DNA from: Pseudomonas sp. GCEP-101
GTDB lineage: Bacteria > Pseudomonadota > Gammaproteobacteria > Pseudomonadales > Pseudomonadaceae
Direction: 5' to 3'
DNA: 64,000 nucleotides
NCBI RefSeq assembly: GCF_025133575.1
Contig: NZ_CP104011.1
Coordinates: 6,165,842 to 6,229,841, forward strand
The position numbers and the translations under genes were made by a program. The notes beneath the pieces are model-generated. The model saw nothing but the letters and a program-made list of their open reading frames with translations, had not been told where the DNA came from and searched no databases. Positions 43,054 to 51,917 of this stretch are shown here, piece by piece. The first letter of the stretch is position 1, and the number at the start of each line of letters is the position of its first letter.

Positions 43054-43829
43054 CAGCGGGCCCCCACGAGTTCGCGCAGCAGCCGCAGGCCTTCGCTGGC
43101 CAGCGACTGGTACTGGGTCAGAATGTCGGCGCTGCCGATCCAGACGATGATGAAGCCCATCACCAGGGTCAGCGGGAAGCCGATGGAGAAGATGTTCAGC
43201 TGCGGCGCGGCGCGGGTCATGGCGCCGAACGCCAGGTTGACCACCAGCAGCGCGGTGATCGCCGGCAGCGACAGCATCAGCCCCGCACCGAGGATCCAGC
43301 CGAGCTTGCCGGCGACGGTGATGAAGTGGTTGCTCGACAGCCCCTCGCCCACCGGCAAGGTGGTGAAGCTTTCCGCCAGCACCTCGAACACCACCAGGTG
43401 GCCGTTCATGGAGAGGAACAGCAGCGTCACCAGCATGGTGAAGAACTGCCCCAGCACGGGCACCGAGATGCCGTTGGTGGGATCGATCATGGAGGCGAAG
43501 CCCAGGCCCATCTGCATGGAGATGATCTGCCCGGAAATCACGAAGGCGTGGAACATCAGCTGCAGGACGAAGCCGAGCATGGCGCCGACGAGGATTTCCT
43601 GGGCGATGTAGACCATCGCCTTCAGGCTCAGCGCGTCCACCTGCGGCATCGGCGGCAGGTTGGGCACCAGCGCCACGGCAATCGCCACGGACAGGTAGAG
43701 GCGCACGCGGGTGGGCACCAGCTGGGTGCCGATGATGGGCATGACCATCAGCATGGCGGCGATGCGGAACAGCGGGAACAGGAAGGCCCCGATCCAGCCG
43801 CCGATCTGCGCGTTGCTGAGCTCGAGCAT
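43053..43829 (-). CDS. fliR: Flagellar export channel protein FliR
   Basis: A 258-residue inner-membrane protein with about six helices (GAFLFPLFRIAAMLMVMPIIGTQLVPTRVRLYLSVAIAVALVPN at the start). It is the single-copy core of the FliP5Q4R1 export channel. Translationally coupled: one-base overlaps with both fliQ and flhB. Confidence 0.96.
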   Translation of the reverse strand: MLELSNAQIGGWIGAFLFPLFRIAAMLMVMPIIGTQLVPTRVRLYLSVAIAVALVPNLPPMPQVDALSLKAMVYIAQEILVGAMLGFVLQLMFHAFVISGQIISMQMGLGFASMIDPTNGISVPVLGQFFTMLVTLLFLSMNGHLVVFEVLAESFTTLPVGEGLSSNHFITVAGKLGWILGAGLMLSLPAITALLVVNLAFGAMTRAAPQLNIFSIGFPLTLVMGFIIVWIGSADILTQYQSLASEGLRLLRELVGAR

Positions 43830-44098
43830 CAGCCGATCAGCGTCGGGATGCTGGTGATCAGCGACTGGGTGTATTCCATCAACTGCCGCAGCAGCCAGGG
43901 GCCCAGCACGATGAGGGTGAGCAGCACCACCAGCAGGCGCGGCAGGAAGCTCAGGGTCTGCTCGTTGATCTGCGTGGCGGCCTGGAACATCGCCACGATC
44001 AGGCCCACCAGCAGGCTGGGCAGCACGAGAATGCCGACCATCACGGCGGTCAGCCAGAGCGCTTCGCGGAACAGGTCGACGGCGACTTCGGGGGTCAT
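43829..44098 (-). CDS. fliQ: Flagellar export channel protein FliQ
   Basis: An 89-residue hairpin of two membrane helices (LWLTAVMVGILVLPSLLVGLIVAMFQAATQINEQTLSFLPRLL...). The family core 'QAxTQINEQTLxFxPKL' is intact. It is part of the FliPQR channel. The start has GAGGAGC upstream. A palindromic repeat has entered the gap between it and fliP. Confidence 0.96.
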   Translation of the reverse strand: MTPEVAVDLFREALWLTAVMVGILVLPSLLVGLIVAMFQAATQINEQTLSFLPRLLVVLLTLIVLGPWLLRQLMEYTQSLITSIPTLIG

Positions 44099-44140
44099 GG
44101 TTGCTCCTCTTGCTCGGCGGCCCCAGAGGGAGGCTCTTGC

Positions 44141-44225
44141 GTAGGATGGGTGGAGCTTGCGATACCCATCAGCCGAGTCGGCCCGGGCATCGATGGGTAT
44201 CGCTTCGCTCCACGCCATCCTACGG
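44141..44225. repeat. Long palindromic repeat between fliP and fliQ
   Basis: GTAGGATGGGTGGAGCTTGC followed by GATACCCATC at the left is answered by GATGGGTATC and GCTCCACGCCATCCTACG at the right, with a ~20-nt loop. The same sequence family occurs at 56591-56695 between fliI and fliJ. It has no coding content. Confidence 0.85.
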
Positions 44226-44264
44226 TGCCGCTGAATACCGTTGCGCCATGCGGGACAGGCATCG

Positions 44265-45056
44265 CTAGACCGTCCCGAAGCTGCCGGCGAGGGTGCCGAT
44301 GATCAGCGCCCAGCCATCCACCAGCACGAACAGCATGATCTTGAACGGCAACGAGATGATCAGCGGCGAGAGCATCATCATGCCCATCGCCATCAGCACG
44401 CTGGACACCACCAGGTCGATGATCAGGAACGGAATGAAGATCATGAAACCGATCTGGAACGCCGTCTTCAACTCCGAGGTGACGAACGCCGGCACCAGGA
44501 TGGTCAGGGGCGTGGCGTCGGCGCTGGCGATGTCGGTGCGTTTGGACAGGCGCACGAACAGCTCCAGGTCCGACTGCCGGGTCTGCGCCAGCATGAACGC
44601 CTTGAGCGGCACCTCGGCGCGGGTGATCGCCTCCTGCGCGGGGATCTGCTCGTTGAGGTAAGGCTGCAGCGCGGTGCTGTTGATCTTGTCGAACACCGGC
44701 GCCATCACGAACAGCGTGAGGAACATCGCCAGGCCGATCAGCACCTGGTTCGACGGCGTGCTCTGCAGGCCCAGCGCCTGGCGCAGGATGGAGAAGACGA
44801 TGATGATCCGGGTGAAGCTGGTCATCAGCATGACGAACGCCGGGATGAAGCTCAGCGCGGTCATGATCAGCAGGATCTGCAGGCTGACCGAATACTCCTG
44901 CTGCCCCTGCGGGTTGGTGGTCACGGTGATCGCCGTCAGCTGCGTCGGATCGGCGGCAAACGCCTGCGGCGCGAGCAACGCCAGCAGGCCCAGGAGCAGC
45001 GGCGCGGCTGCCTTGAGCGCGCCGATCAGAACGGAGAGGTTCGGCGAACGGGTCAC
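44265..45056 (-). CDS. fliP: Flagellar export channel protein FliP
   Basis: A 263-residue protein with a cleavable signal (~1-34, ending LAPQAFA|AD) and four helices. The family motifs SFTRIIIVFSILRQALGLQSTPSNQVLIGLAMFLT and FLIIDLVVSSVLMAMGMMMLSP are intact. Five copies form the outer ring of the export channel. GTG start overlaps the fliO stop by 4 nt. Confidence 0.96.
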   Translation of the reverse strand: MTRSPNLSVLIGALKAAAPLLLGLLALLAPQAFAADPTQLTAITVTTNPQGQQEYSVSLQILLIMTALSFIPAFVMLMTSFTRIIIVFSILRQALGLQSTPSNQVLIGLAMFLTLFVMAPVFDKINSTALQPYLNEQIPAQEAITRAEVPLKAFMLAQTRQSDLELFVRLSKRTDIASADATPLTILVPAFVTSELKTAFQIGFMIFIPFLIIDLVVSSVLMAMGMMMLSPLIISLPFKIMLFVLVDGWALIIGTLAGSFGTV

Positions 45057-45529
45057 TGCGGGCGGCCCTTGTCCTTGTTCAGCAATTCCAGCAGGCGCTG
45101 GGCGAATTCCGGCTGCGCCGCTTCCGACTCGGCGGCATGCACCGGCTGGCGCATGACATGCAGCGGCGTGATGCGCCCGGGCGTCAGGCCCAGCAGCACC
45201 TGTTCCTCGCCCACCTGCACCAGCACCAGGCGATCACGCGGGCCGAGGGCCTGGCTGGAGATCAGGCGGATCGCCTGGTTGCCGCGCGGCACCACCTGCT
45301 GCACGCGACGCACCAGCCAGGCGAGCAGGAAGATCAGCCCGACCACCAGCACCAGGCCCAGCAGCAGTTGCATCAGCTGCGCGCCGGCACTGCCGGTGAT
45401 CAGGCTCGGCGTGGAGCTGGCATGGACGATGGCCGGGTTGGACGCCGGCGCCGACGCCTCCTCGCCCAGGGCGAAGAGGGACAGCCCCGCCAACGGCAAC
45501 GCAATGAGGTTCGCGAGCAGGCGGGCCAT
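45053..45529 (-). CDS. fliO: Flagellar export accessory protein FliO
   Basis: A 158-residue protein with a signal-like N-terminus, one membrane helix (~52-75: LLLGLVLVVGLIFLLAWLVRRV) and a small cytoplasmic domain (IRLISSQALGPRDRLVLVQVGEEQVLLGLTPGRITPLHV). It helps assemble the FliP ring. Starts 1 nt after fliN. Confidence 0.94.
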   Translation of the reverse strand: MARLLANLIALPLAGLSLFALGEEASAPASNPAIVHASSTPSLITGSAGAQLMQLLLGLVLVVGLIFLLAWLVRRVQQVVPRGNQAIRLISSQALGPRDRLVLVQVGEEQVLLGLTPGRITPLHVMRQPVHAAESEAAQPEFAQRLLELLNKDKGRPQ

Positions 45530-45530
45530 G

Positions 45531-45998
45531 TCAGCGCAGCTTCTTGATGCGTTCGCTGGGGCTGATCACGTCGGTGAGGCGGATGCCGAACTTCTCGTTC
45601 ACCACCACCACCTCGCCGTGGGCGATCAGCGTGCCGTTGACCAGCACGTCCAGCGGCTCGCCGGCCAGGCGATCGAGTTCGATCACCGAGCCCTGGTTGA
45701 GCTGCAGCAGGTTGCGGATGCTGATGTCGGTATGGCCGACTTCCATGGAAATGGTCACCGGGATATCCAGGATCACGTCCAGGTTCGGGCCTTCCAGGCC
45801 GGCAATGGTCGGCGCCTTGGGCGCCATGCCGAACTCTTCCATCGGCGCGCGCGGCGCGGCGGGCACGACCGGCGCCGCGGCGCTGGCCATCATCGCGTCG
45901 ATGTCGTCCTGGTTGGCGTCACCCGATTCGGAGAGCGCCGCGGCCCATTCGTCGGCCAGCGCCTGTTCTTCGGGGGTTACGTTTTCTTCGTCAGACAT
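45531..45998 (-). CDS. fliN: Flagellar motor switch protein FliN
   Basis: A 155-residue protein. An acidic, Ala/Pro-rich N-terminus (~1-75, longer than in E. coli) precedes the SpoA domain: LDVILDIPVTISMEVGHTDISIRNLLQLNQGSVIELDRLAGEPLDVLVNGTLIAHGEVVVVNEKFGIRLTDV. It forms the base of the C-ring and docks FliH. Confidence 0.96.
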   Translation of the reverse strand: MSDEENVTPEEQALADEWAAALSESGDANQDDIDAMMASAAAPVVPAAPRAPMEEFGMAPKAPTIAGLEGPNLDVILDIPVTISMEVGHTDISIRNLLQLNQGSVIELDRLAGEPLDVLVNGTLIAHGEVVVVNEKFGIRLTDVISPSERIKKLR

Positions 45999-46020
45999 GG
46001 TGGGTCCTCTTGGGATTCGC

Positions 46021-46992
46021 TCAGCGCGGGCGCACGAGCGGATCGAGAATCTGCAAGGCCAGGTTGCCCTTGTGCGAACCCAGCTTGACCTTGAAGGAAG
46101 GCACGCCGTTGGCGCGCATGATCATGTGCTCGGGCAGCTCCACCGGGATCACGTCGCCCGGCTGCATGTGCAGGATGTCCCGCAGCTTGAGCTGGCGACG
46201 CACGACGGTGGCGCCCAGCGGCACGTTGACGTCGAGGATGTCCTCGCGCAGGGCGTTGATCCAGCGCTCGTCCTGGTCGTCCACGTCGGACTGGAAGCCG
46301 GCATCGAGCATCTCGCGGATCGGCTCGATCATCGCGTATGGCAGGGTGATGTGCAGGTCACCGCCGCCGCCGTCCAACTCGATGTGGAAGGTGGAGACCA
46401 CCACCACTTCGCTGGGGCTGACGATGTTGGCCATCGCCGGGTTCACCTCGGAGTTCACGTACTCGAAGGTGATCGGCATGACCGCGTGCCAGGCCTCGGC
46501 GAGGTCGACGAAGGCCTGCTCGATGACCATGCGCACCACGCGCAACTCGGTGGGGGTGAACTCGCGGCCTTCGATCTTGGCGTGACGGCCGTCGCCGCCG
46601 AAGAAGTTGTCCACCAGCTTGAACACCAGCTTGGCGTCGAGGATGAACAGGCCGGTGCCGCGCAGCGGCTTCATCTTCACCAGGTTGAGGCTGGTGGGAA
46701 CGTACAGCGAATGCACGTACTCGCCGAATTTCATCACCTGCACGCCGCCCACGGCGACATCCGCCGAACGGCGCAGCAGGTTGAACATGCTGATGCGGGT
46801 GTAGCGGGCGAACCGCTCGTTGATCATCTCCAGGGTCGGCATGCGGCCCCGGACGATACGGTCCTGACTGGTCAGGTCGTAGGACTTGATCGCCCCCGGC
46901 TCGACGTCGGACTCGGTTTCCACCAGGCCGTCGTCGACGCCGTGCAGCAGCGCGTCGATCTCGTCCTGGGAAAGTAGATCCTGCATGGCCAT
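46021..46992 (-). CDS. fliM: Flagellar motor switch protein FliM
   Basis: A 323-residue protein. N-terminal CheY-P-binding peptide DLLSQDEIDALLHG (4-17), a middle CheC-like domain with the GGDGRHAKIEGREFTPTE segment, and a C-terminal SpoA domain (~245-315). The ATG at 46992 is preferred over a second ATG two codons later because AGGT lies 7 nt upstream and the family begins Met-Ala. Confidence 0.96.
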   Translation of the reverse strand: MAMQDLLSQDEIDALLHGVDDGLVETESDVEPGAIKSYDLTSQDRIVRGRMPTLEMINERFARYTRISMFNLLRRSADVAVGGVQVMKFGEYVHSLYVPTSLNLVKMKPLRGTGLFILDAKLVFKLVDNFFGGDGRHAKIEGREFTPTELRVVRMVIEQAFVDLAEAWHAVMPITFEYVNSEVNPAMANIVSPSEVVVVSTFHIELDGGGGDLHITLPYAMIEPIREMLDAGFQSDVDDQDERWINALREDILDVNVPLGATVVRRQLKLRDILHMQPGDVIPVELPEHMIMRANGVPSFKVKLGSHKGNLALQILDPLVRPR

Positions 46993-47001
46993 GGCGGGTA
47001 C

Positions 47002-47523
47002 CTACTGCAATACGAAATTGGTGAAAAGCACTTGCTCCACGGTCAACTGACCGGTCGCCTTCTTCGCCAGTTCCTGAAGACTGGACGTGGCCTGCTGGCG
47101 GAGCATTTCCTTGCCGACCGGCGTCACCAGGTTGTCGAAATTCTGGCTGGAAAACAGCATTACCAGCTGGTTGCGCACCAGCGGCATCTGCTCGCGCAGG
47201 GCATCCATCTGCGCCTGGTCGCGGCCCATCAGGGCAACGGCCACCTGAAGATAACGCTGGCGGCCGTTCTGATTGAAGTTGACCACGAAGGACGGCGCGA
47301 GAATTTCGTACACCGCCTGCTTGCGGGTGGGCTCCGCGTGTTCCGCGGCCTTGGCCTCGGCCTCGTCGGGCTTGGCGCTCTTGTGCAGGAAGAACCAGGT
47401 ACCGCCCACCGATGCACCCACCGCCAGCAGGAAGGCCAGCACGATGATGATGATGAGCTTCAGCTTGCCCTTGCCGGGCGCCTGGCCATCGGGGAGAGAA
47501 GGCGTCTGTTCTTTCTTGGCCAT
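47002..47523 (-). CDS. fliL: Flagellar basal body protein FliL
   Basis: A 173-residue single-pass membrane protein: cytoplasmic N-terminus, helix (~22-46) and a periplasmic stomatin-like domain (YEILAPSFVVNFNQNGRQRYLQVAVALMGRD ... TGQLTVEQVLFTNFVLQ). It surrounds and stabilises stators. First gene of fliLMNOPQR-flhB. Confidence 0.95.
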   Translation of the reverse strand: MAKKEQTPSLPDGQAPGKGKLKLIIIIVLAFLLAVGASVGGTWFFLHKSAKPDEAEAKAAEHAEPTRKQAVYEILAPSFVVNFNQNGRQRYLQVAVALMGRDQAQMDALREQMPLVRNQLVMLFSSQNFDNLVTPVGKEMLRQQATSSLQELAKKATGQLTVEQVLFTNFVLQ

Positions 47524-47572
47524 GCCAATAATCCGTCACTTTTGCGGCGCGATACGCTGATACCGGGGTACC

Positions 47573-47588
47573 AGCAAGGGCTGTGCCA
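47573..47588 (-). promoter_or_regulatory. Sigma-54 promoter of fliL
   Basis: Minus-strand TGGCACA-N4-TTGCT, near-consensus, about 50 nt before the fliL ATG. It should drive fliLMNOPQR-flhB under FleQ. Confidence 0.85.
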
Positions 47589-47695
47589 GTTCGGAAACGT
47601 CCGACTGGCGCCGCCGCGGATATTACAGGCTAGACGGAGGATGTCACGGGGAGGAGTAAGAATTTTCCTTGGCGCAGGAGGGGATGGGGGTTGGG

Positions 47696-48024
47696 CGGTT
47701 CGCGAGCAAGCTCGCTCCTACGAAGAGCCGCCTCGGCGTCGGGCCCAAACTGTAGGAGCGAGCTTGCTCGCGAACGAGGGCAAGCGTGGCGCTCGGGCTT
47801 GGATCCTCTCCCCAGCCCTGGCTGCGCGCCCCGCTCCGAAGGGGCGCGACCAGGGGCGGCATCAGCACTCGGGCGAACGCCCTCTCCCCAGCCCTCTCCC
47901 TGAAGGGAGAGGGCGCCATTCGTGCCGTGCTCGGTAATGTGCCACCCGGCGAGCGTCGATCTTTCAACGCACGCCGAACGAGTCCCCTCTCCCTTCAGGG
48001 AGAGGGTTAGGGAGAGGGCGCTTC
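47696..48024. repeat. REP-like palindromes between fliK and fliL
   Basis: The ~540-nt gap holds GCGAGCAAGCTCGCTCCTAC (47701), GTAGGAGCGAGCTTGCTCGC (47753), and two CCCTCTCCC...GGGAGAGGG palindromes (~47890-47911 and 47987-48008, the latter followed by TTAGGGAGAGGG). Apart from these and the fliL promoter no gene is seen. The palindromes may also act as 3' ends for fliK mRNA. Confidence 0.8.
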
Positions 48025-48061
48025 CAGGCAGCACCGCGCCACCCGGAACGCGCCCACCCCA

Positions 48062-49372
48062 TCACGCGTAATAATCCACCAATCCCCTGCCCTGCGCCGT
48101 CGATGCCGGGCGGATCTCCGACATGCCGCTGATCATCGGCTCGTCATCGCCGCCCTCGGCCCCCGCCACGCTCCGCGCGCCGCCGCGGCCGTCGCTCTGC
48201 TGCTGTTGCTGCTGCCAGCCACGGGCGGACTGGTCGGAGACGTTGACGTCGAGCTGGCCCATGCCCTGCTGGCTGAACATCTCGCGCAAGCGGTGCTGCT
48301 GGCTGTCCAGTGCCTCGCGCACGCCGGCGTTGGCGCTGACGAAGTTCACCTGGGTCTGGTCGGCGCTCATGTGGATACGCACTTCCAGGCGGCCGAGGTC
48401 GGCCGGGTCCATCTGGATCTCGGCGGACTTGAGGTTCTGCGACGACATCCACATCACCCGGTCGACCACCTGGTCGGTCCAGCCGTTCTGCTGCATCGAC
48501 ACCGCCTGGCCGGGCACCAGCGGGTTCACCGGGCGGCTGGTCACGGCCTGCGGGGTGTTCAGTGCCTGGGTCAGGGATTCCAGACGCGCGGCGAAGGCTT
48601 CGTTGCGCGGCATCTCCGGCTTGGCGTCGGTCTGCACGTCCGCCACCTGCTGCGTCAGGTCCACGGCGTCCTTCAGCGCGCCTTCGGCAAGCTGGGTGCC
48701 TGTGCCCTTGGTGGCCGACTCCGGGTTCAGCGCCGCGAGCGCCGCCGACAGGTCATCCTTGCCGTTGGCATCCACTGCCTTGCCGCCAGCCTTGGCCGAC
48801 AACGGGTTGGTCAACTGGGTCTGCTGCACCTGGGCAGGCTGCTCGTCGCCACCCAGCCCGAGCGCCAGGCTGACGCCGGGAATCTCGTTGAGCTTCTGCA
48901 GGTCGTCGTCGCCACTGGCCTCGGTAAGCGCGCTGGTGCCGCTGCTGACCACCAGCGGCGGCGCCTCGGGCTCCGGCAGCTGGCCGGTCATGCCCAGCAT
49001 CAGCAGGGGGTCGAGGGTCGCGTCGGGCTTGGCGTCGGTGTCCGCCACCGGCTCGTCCGCCTTGCTCGCGCCGTCGGCCGGCAAGGCCTTGCCGTCCTCG
49101 GCAACCTTTGGCTGGTCGGCGGCAGCCGGCGCCGTGGCATCCTGGCTGGCAGTGTCCTTGTCGGCGCTGTCCCGCGGCTTGTCGGCTTTCGCCTTGGCGG
49201 GCTTGTCGGTTCGCTCGCTGGGCGCCGGACGCTGCTCCCTGGCATACACGTCGGCAAAGCTGGAACCCTTGTCGTTGCTGCTGTTCGGCGAATTCTGGGC
49301 AGACTTGGAGAGCGCCGCCTTGGGCCTGATATCAGGCGCCGAGCTCAATAAAATATCCGGGGCGACAGCCAT
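48062..49372 (-). CDS. fliK: Flagellar hook-length control protein FliK
   Basis: A 436-residue secreted ruler. A long Ala/Asp/Lys-rich disordered N-terminal part (~1-290) is followed by the C-terminal specificity-switch domain (~300-400: DRVMWMSSQNLKSAEIQMDPADLGRLEVRIHMSADQTQVNFVSANAGVREALDSQQHRLREMF) and a Gln-rich tail. It sets hook length and triggers the FlhB switch. It has its own sigma-54 promoter upstream and is separated from fliL by repeats. Confidence 0.94.
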   Translation of the reverse strand: MAVAPDILLSSAPDIRPKAALSKSAQNSPNSSNDKGSSFADVYAREQRPAPSERTDKPAKAKADKPRDSADKDTASQDATAPAAADQPKVAEDGKALPADGASKADEPVADTDAKPDATLDPLLMLGMTGQLPEPEAPPLVVSSGTSALTEASGDDDLQKLNEIPGVSLALGLGGDEQPAQVQQTQLTNPLSAKAGGKAVDANGKDDLSAALAALNPESATKGTGTQLAEGALKDAVDLTQQVADVQTDAKPEMPRNEAFAARLESLTQALNTPQAVTSRPVNPLVPGQAVSMQQNGWTDQVVDRVMWMSSQNLKSAEIQMDPADLGRLEVRIHMSADQTQVNFVSANAGVREALDSQQHRLREMFSQQGMGQLDVNVSDQSARGWQQQQQQSDGRGGARSVAGAEGGDDEPMISGMSEIRPASTAQGRGLVDYYA

Positions 49373-49410
49373 CGGAGTGCTCCGTTGAGGTGAATATCCA
49401 ACACGGAGAT

Positions 49411-49426
49411 AGCAAGGCGCGGGCCA
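49411..49426 (-). promoter_or_regulatory. Sigma-54 promoter of fliK
   Basis: Minus-strand TGGCCCG-N4-TTGCT lies about 40 nt before the fliK ATG, in the short gap after the HPt gene. FleR is the likely activator, since fliK belongs to the FleR class in Pseudomonas. Confidence 0.75.
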
Positions 49427-49438
49427 ACTTGGAAAGGC

Positions 49439-49780
49439 TCAGGAACGACCGGCCACCAGCAGGGTGCGAACGATGGAGAACTCGTGCTCGACCTTGCCGA
49501 TCAGGCTCTGCGCCCCGGCCAGGTCATTCTGCCGTGCGGCCTCTTCCAGGCGCTTGCACAGGCTGCTGAGCACCGCGGCGCCCATGTTGCCGCAGCTGCC
49601 CTTGAAGCTGTGCGCGGCGTGGCGCAGGGCCGGTGCGTCGGCCGCGGCAAAGGCCTCGCGGATGCTGCGCAGGCGCTCTTCCGAATCGCTGAGGAAGGTC
49701 TCCACCAGGAGCGGGTACTCGTCTTCCATGATCGACAGCAAATTGCTCAGCACGGCGCCATCGAGATGCGGCTCGGACAT
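49439..49780 (-). CDS. HPt (histidine phosphotransfer) protein
   Basis: A 113-residue helical protein consisting of one HPt domain. Phospho-His57 lies in RHAAHSFKGSCGNMGA, the HxxKGxxxxxG motif. It should relay phosphate between a hybrid kinase and a receiver. The obvious local partner is the receiver of the gene upstream (49886-51595), 105 nt away on the same strand. No kinase is nearby. Confidence 0.88.
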   Translation of the reverse strand: MSEPHLDGAVLSNLLSIMEDEYPLLVETFLSDSEERLRSIREAFAAADAPALRHAAHSFKGSCGNMGAAVLSSLCKRLEEAARQNDLAGAQSLIGKVEHEFSIVRTLLVAGRS

Positions 49781-49885
49781 TGGGCACTCCCTGGAGGGTG
49801 GCTCGCCACCCCGGGGAATCCGTTCAGGCCCGGCCTGGCGCAGCGCGAGAATCGGAACAGCTTCCCAAGGGACGAGAAGGCTCGA

Positions 49886-51595
49886 TTATGCCTGAGCCGA
49901 CCAGAAGAACTCCACGGAGACCGCCTTGCCGTCGCTCGACCACTGGCAGCGGTCCGCCAGTTGCCGGACCAGCGCCAGACCGCGCCCGCAGAGACTGCCG
50001 GCGGCCTGCTGGGAGGCCAGCACCGCGCCCACGTCGAATCCGTCGCCGCTGTCCTCCACCCGCACCAGCAGCCGCCCGCCGTCGCCGTGGGGCGCAAGGT
50101 CCAGGTGGAAGCGGACGAAGCCGTCACGCAGCGCCTCCAGGCGCTGGCTGCGTTCCTGGTAGTAGCGGGCGAAGCCGGCGGCGTCGCACTTGAGCGCGGA
50201 GTCCAGGCCCATCACGCCGTGCTCCAGGGCGTTGGAGTACAACTCGGCGAGCACGCTGTAGAGGGCGCCGCCGCGGGGACGCAGGTCGTGCACCTCCATC
50301 AGCAATTGCAGGAGGAAGGGCAGAGGGTTGAAGTGGCGCAGGGTCGGCGCGCGGAATTCGAAGCTGGCGGACCAGTCCAGCGGGCTGCTCAACCCATTGT
50401 CGGCGAACGCCAGCGGCGGTCGCTGCAAAGAATCCTCCGGGACCAGCGCGACCTCCAGCATGCTGACGTCGTCCTGGGCCTCGCCACGGAAACGCGCCAC
50501 CGCCGCCTGGATGCCATCGAACAGGCGCGACGGCGCCAGGCCCTCGGCGAACACCTGGTGCAGGCGCTCCTCGCCGAACGCCTCGCCGCTGGCATTGCGC
50601 GCCTCCAGCACACCGTCGGAGAAGAGGAACACACGGTCGCCCTCCTCCATTGCGTAGACCTCGCACTGGTCGCTGAAGGCGGCGGCCTCCAGAATCCCCA
50701 GCGGCAGGTGGCGCGACACCAGCGGCTGCAGTTCGCCGCTGGCGTGGCGGTGCAGGTAACCGTTGGGCAGGCCGCCGTTCCACACCTCCACCAGGCCGCG
50801 CTGGAAGCTCAGGTTGAGCACCGCGGCGCAGCAGAACACGCCCACCGGGAGGATGCGCTTGAGCTTGGCGTTCATCTCGCGAAGGATGTCCGCCATGGGG
50901 TAGCCCTTGGCGGTCATGCCGTAGAACACCTCGGCCAGCGGCATGGCGCCGATGGCCGCCGGCAAACCGTGGCCGGTGAAATCGCCGAGCAGCACGTGCA
51001 TGCCGCCGGAGGGCTTGAAGGCCGCCAGCAGCAGGTCGCCATTGAACAGCGCGAAGGGCGATTGCAGGTAGCGGATGTTCGCCGCATTCAGGCAGCCCGA
51101 GTGCGCCACCTTGTCGAACACGGCCTTGGCCACCCGCTGCTCGTTGAGCAGGTGCTCGTTGTGCCGGGCGATCAGGTCGCGCTGCTCCAGCACCATCCGC
51201 TGCAGGTGATGCAGACGGCCCATGGCGCGGATCTTGGCTTCGAGGATGACGCGGTTGTAGGGCTTGGAGAGAAAGTCGTCGCCGCCCGCCTCCAGGCTCT
51301 GCACCAGCGCCTCGGGTTCGCTCAGCGAGGTGAGGAAGATGATCGGCACCAGTTCCTCGCCGGCTTGCCGGCGAATCCGTCGCGCCGCCTCGAAACCGTC
51401 CATCACCGGCATCAGCGCATCCATCAGCACCAGCTGCGGGCGCTCCTGGGCGAACAGCGCCAGCGCCTCCAGGCCGTTGGCGGCAGTGAGCACGCGGTGC
51501 CCCTGGCGGCTGACGATGGTGGACAGCAACAGGCGATCGGCCGCGTTGTCGTCGGCGATCAGGACGGTGAGGAGTTCGGCCACGGCCGTTGCCAC
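49886..51595 (-). CDS. Response regulator with PP2C (SpoIIE-type) phosphatase and HATPase domains
   Basis: About 569 residues in three modules. Receiver (~8-125): phospho-Asp59 (QLVLMDALMP) and Lys111 (FLSKPY). PP2C/SpoIIE phosphatase (~185-395): metal-binding Asp in LLGDFTGHGLPAA, FSDGVLEARN and QDDVSML. RsbW-like HATPase (~430-569): ELYSNALEHGVMG, VEDSGDGFD, GRGLALVRQL. It resembles HsbR, whose phosphatase and kinase domains act oppositely on a STAS partner, here probably the adjacent upstream gene. The GTG start is uncertain; another GTG lies 12 nt downstream. Confidence 0.85.
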   Translation of the reverse strand: MATAVAELLTVLIADDNAADRLLLSTIVSRQGHRVLTAANGLEALALFAQERPQLVLMDALMPVMDGFEAARRIRRQAGEELVPIIFLTSLSEPEALVQSLEAGGDDFLSKPYNRVILEAKIRAMGRLHHLQRMVLEQRDLIARHNEHLLNEQRVAKAVFDKVAHSGCLNAANIRYLQSPFALFNGDLLLAAFKPSGGMHVLLGDFTGHGLPAAIGAMPLAEVFYGMTAKGYPMADILREMNAKLKRILPVGVFCCAAVLNLSFQRGLVEVWNGGLPNGYLHRHASGELQPLVSRHLPLGILEAAAFSDQCEVYAMEEGDRVFLFSDGVLEARNASGEAFGEERLHQVFAEGLAPSRLFDGIQAAVARFRGEAQDDVSMLEVALVPEDSLQRPPLAFADNGLSSPLDWSASFEFRAPTLRHFNPLPFLLQLLMEVHDLRPRGGALYSVLAELYSNALEHGVMGLDSALKCDAAGFARYYQERSQRLEALRDGFVRFHLDLAPHGDGGRLLVRVEDSGDGFDVGAVLASQQAAGSLCGRGLALVRQLADRCQWSSDGKAVSVEFFWSAQA

Positions 51596-51611
51596 TGCGC
51601 AGCGGGCCGGG

Positions 51612-51917
51612 TCAGCTGATGGTGAACAGCTGCTCGAAGTTGGAGATGGCCAGCACCTTGCGCACGTCCGGATTGCAGTGCGCCAGGCTGATCTGCGCGT
51701 GCTCGCCGCCGGCGTGGTCGCGCAGCAGCAGGAGCATGCCCAGCGCCGAGCTGTCGAGGTAGGTCGCCCCCTTGAGGTCCACCACGTAGCGCTTGGGCGT
51801 GGTCTCGACGCGTTCGTAGGCATTGCGGAATTCCTGGTGTGCGCCGAAATCGAAACGCCCCTGGACCACGATGGTGAGCTCCTGCCCGTCAGCGGAGGGA
51901 ACGGAAGTGATGGCCAT
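51612..51917 (-). CDS. STAS-domain anti-sigma factor antagonist
   Basis: A 101-residue single STAS domain. The regulatory Ser is Ser56 in TYLDSSALGMLLLLRDH, matching the DSS/DST-GLG site of SpoIIAA/RsbV. AAGGAG precedes the ATG. It is co-oriented with, and 16 nt from, the receiver-PP2C-HATPase gene that should dephosphorylate or phosphorylate it. In P. aeruginosa the related HsbA binds FlgM; whether this one does is inference. Confidence 0.88.
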   Translation of the reverse strand: MAITSVPSADGQELTIVVQGRFDFGAHQEFRNAYERVETTPKRYVVDLKGATYLDSSALGMLLLLRDHAGGEHAQISLAHCNPDVRKVLAISNFEQLFTIS

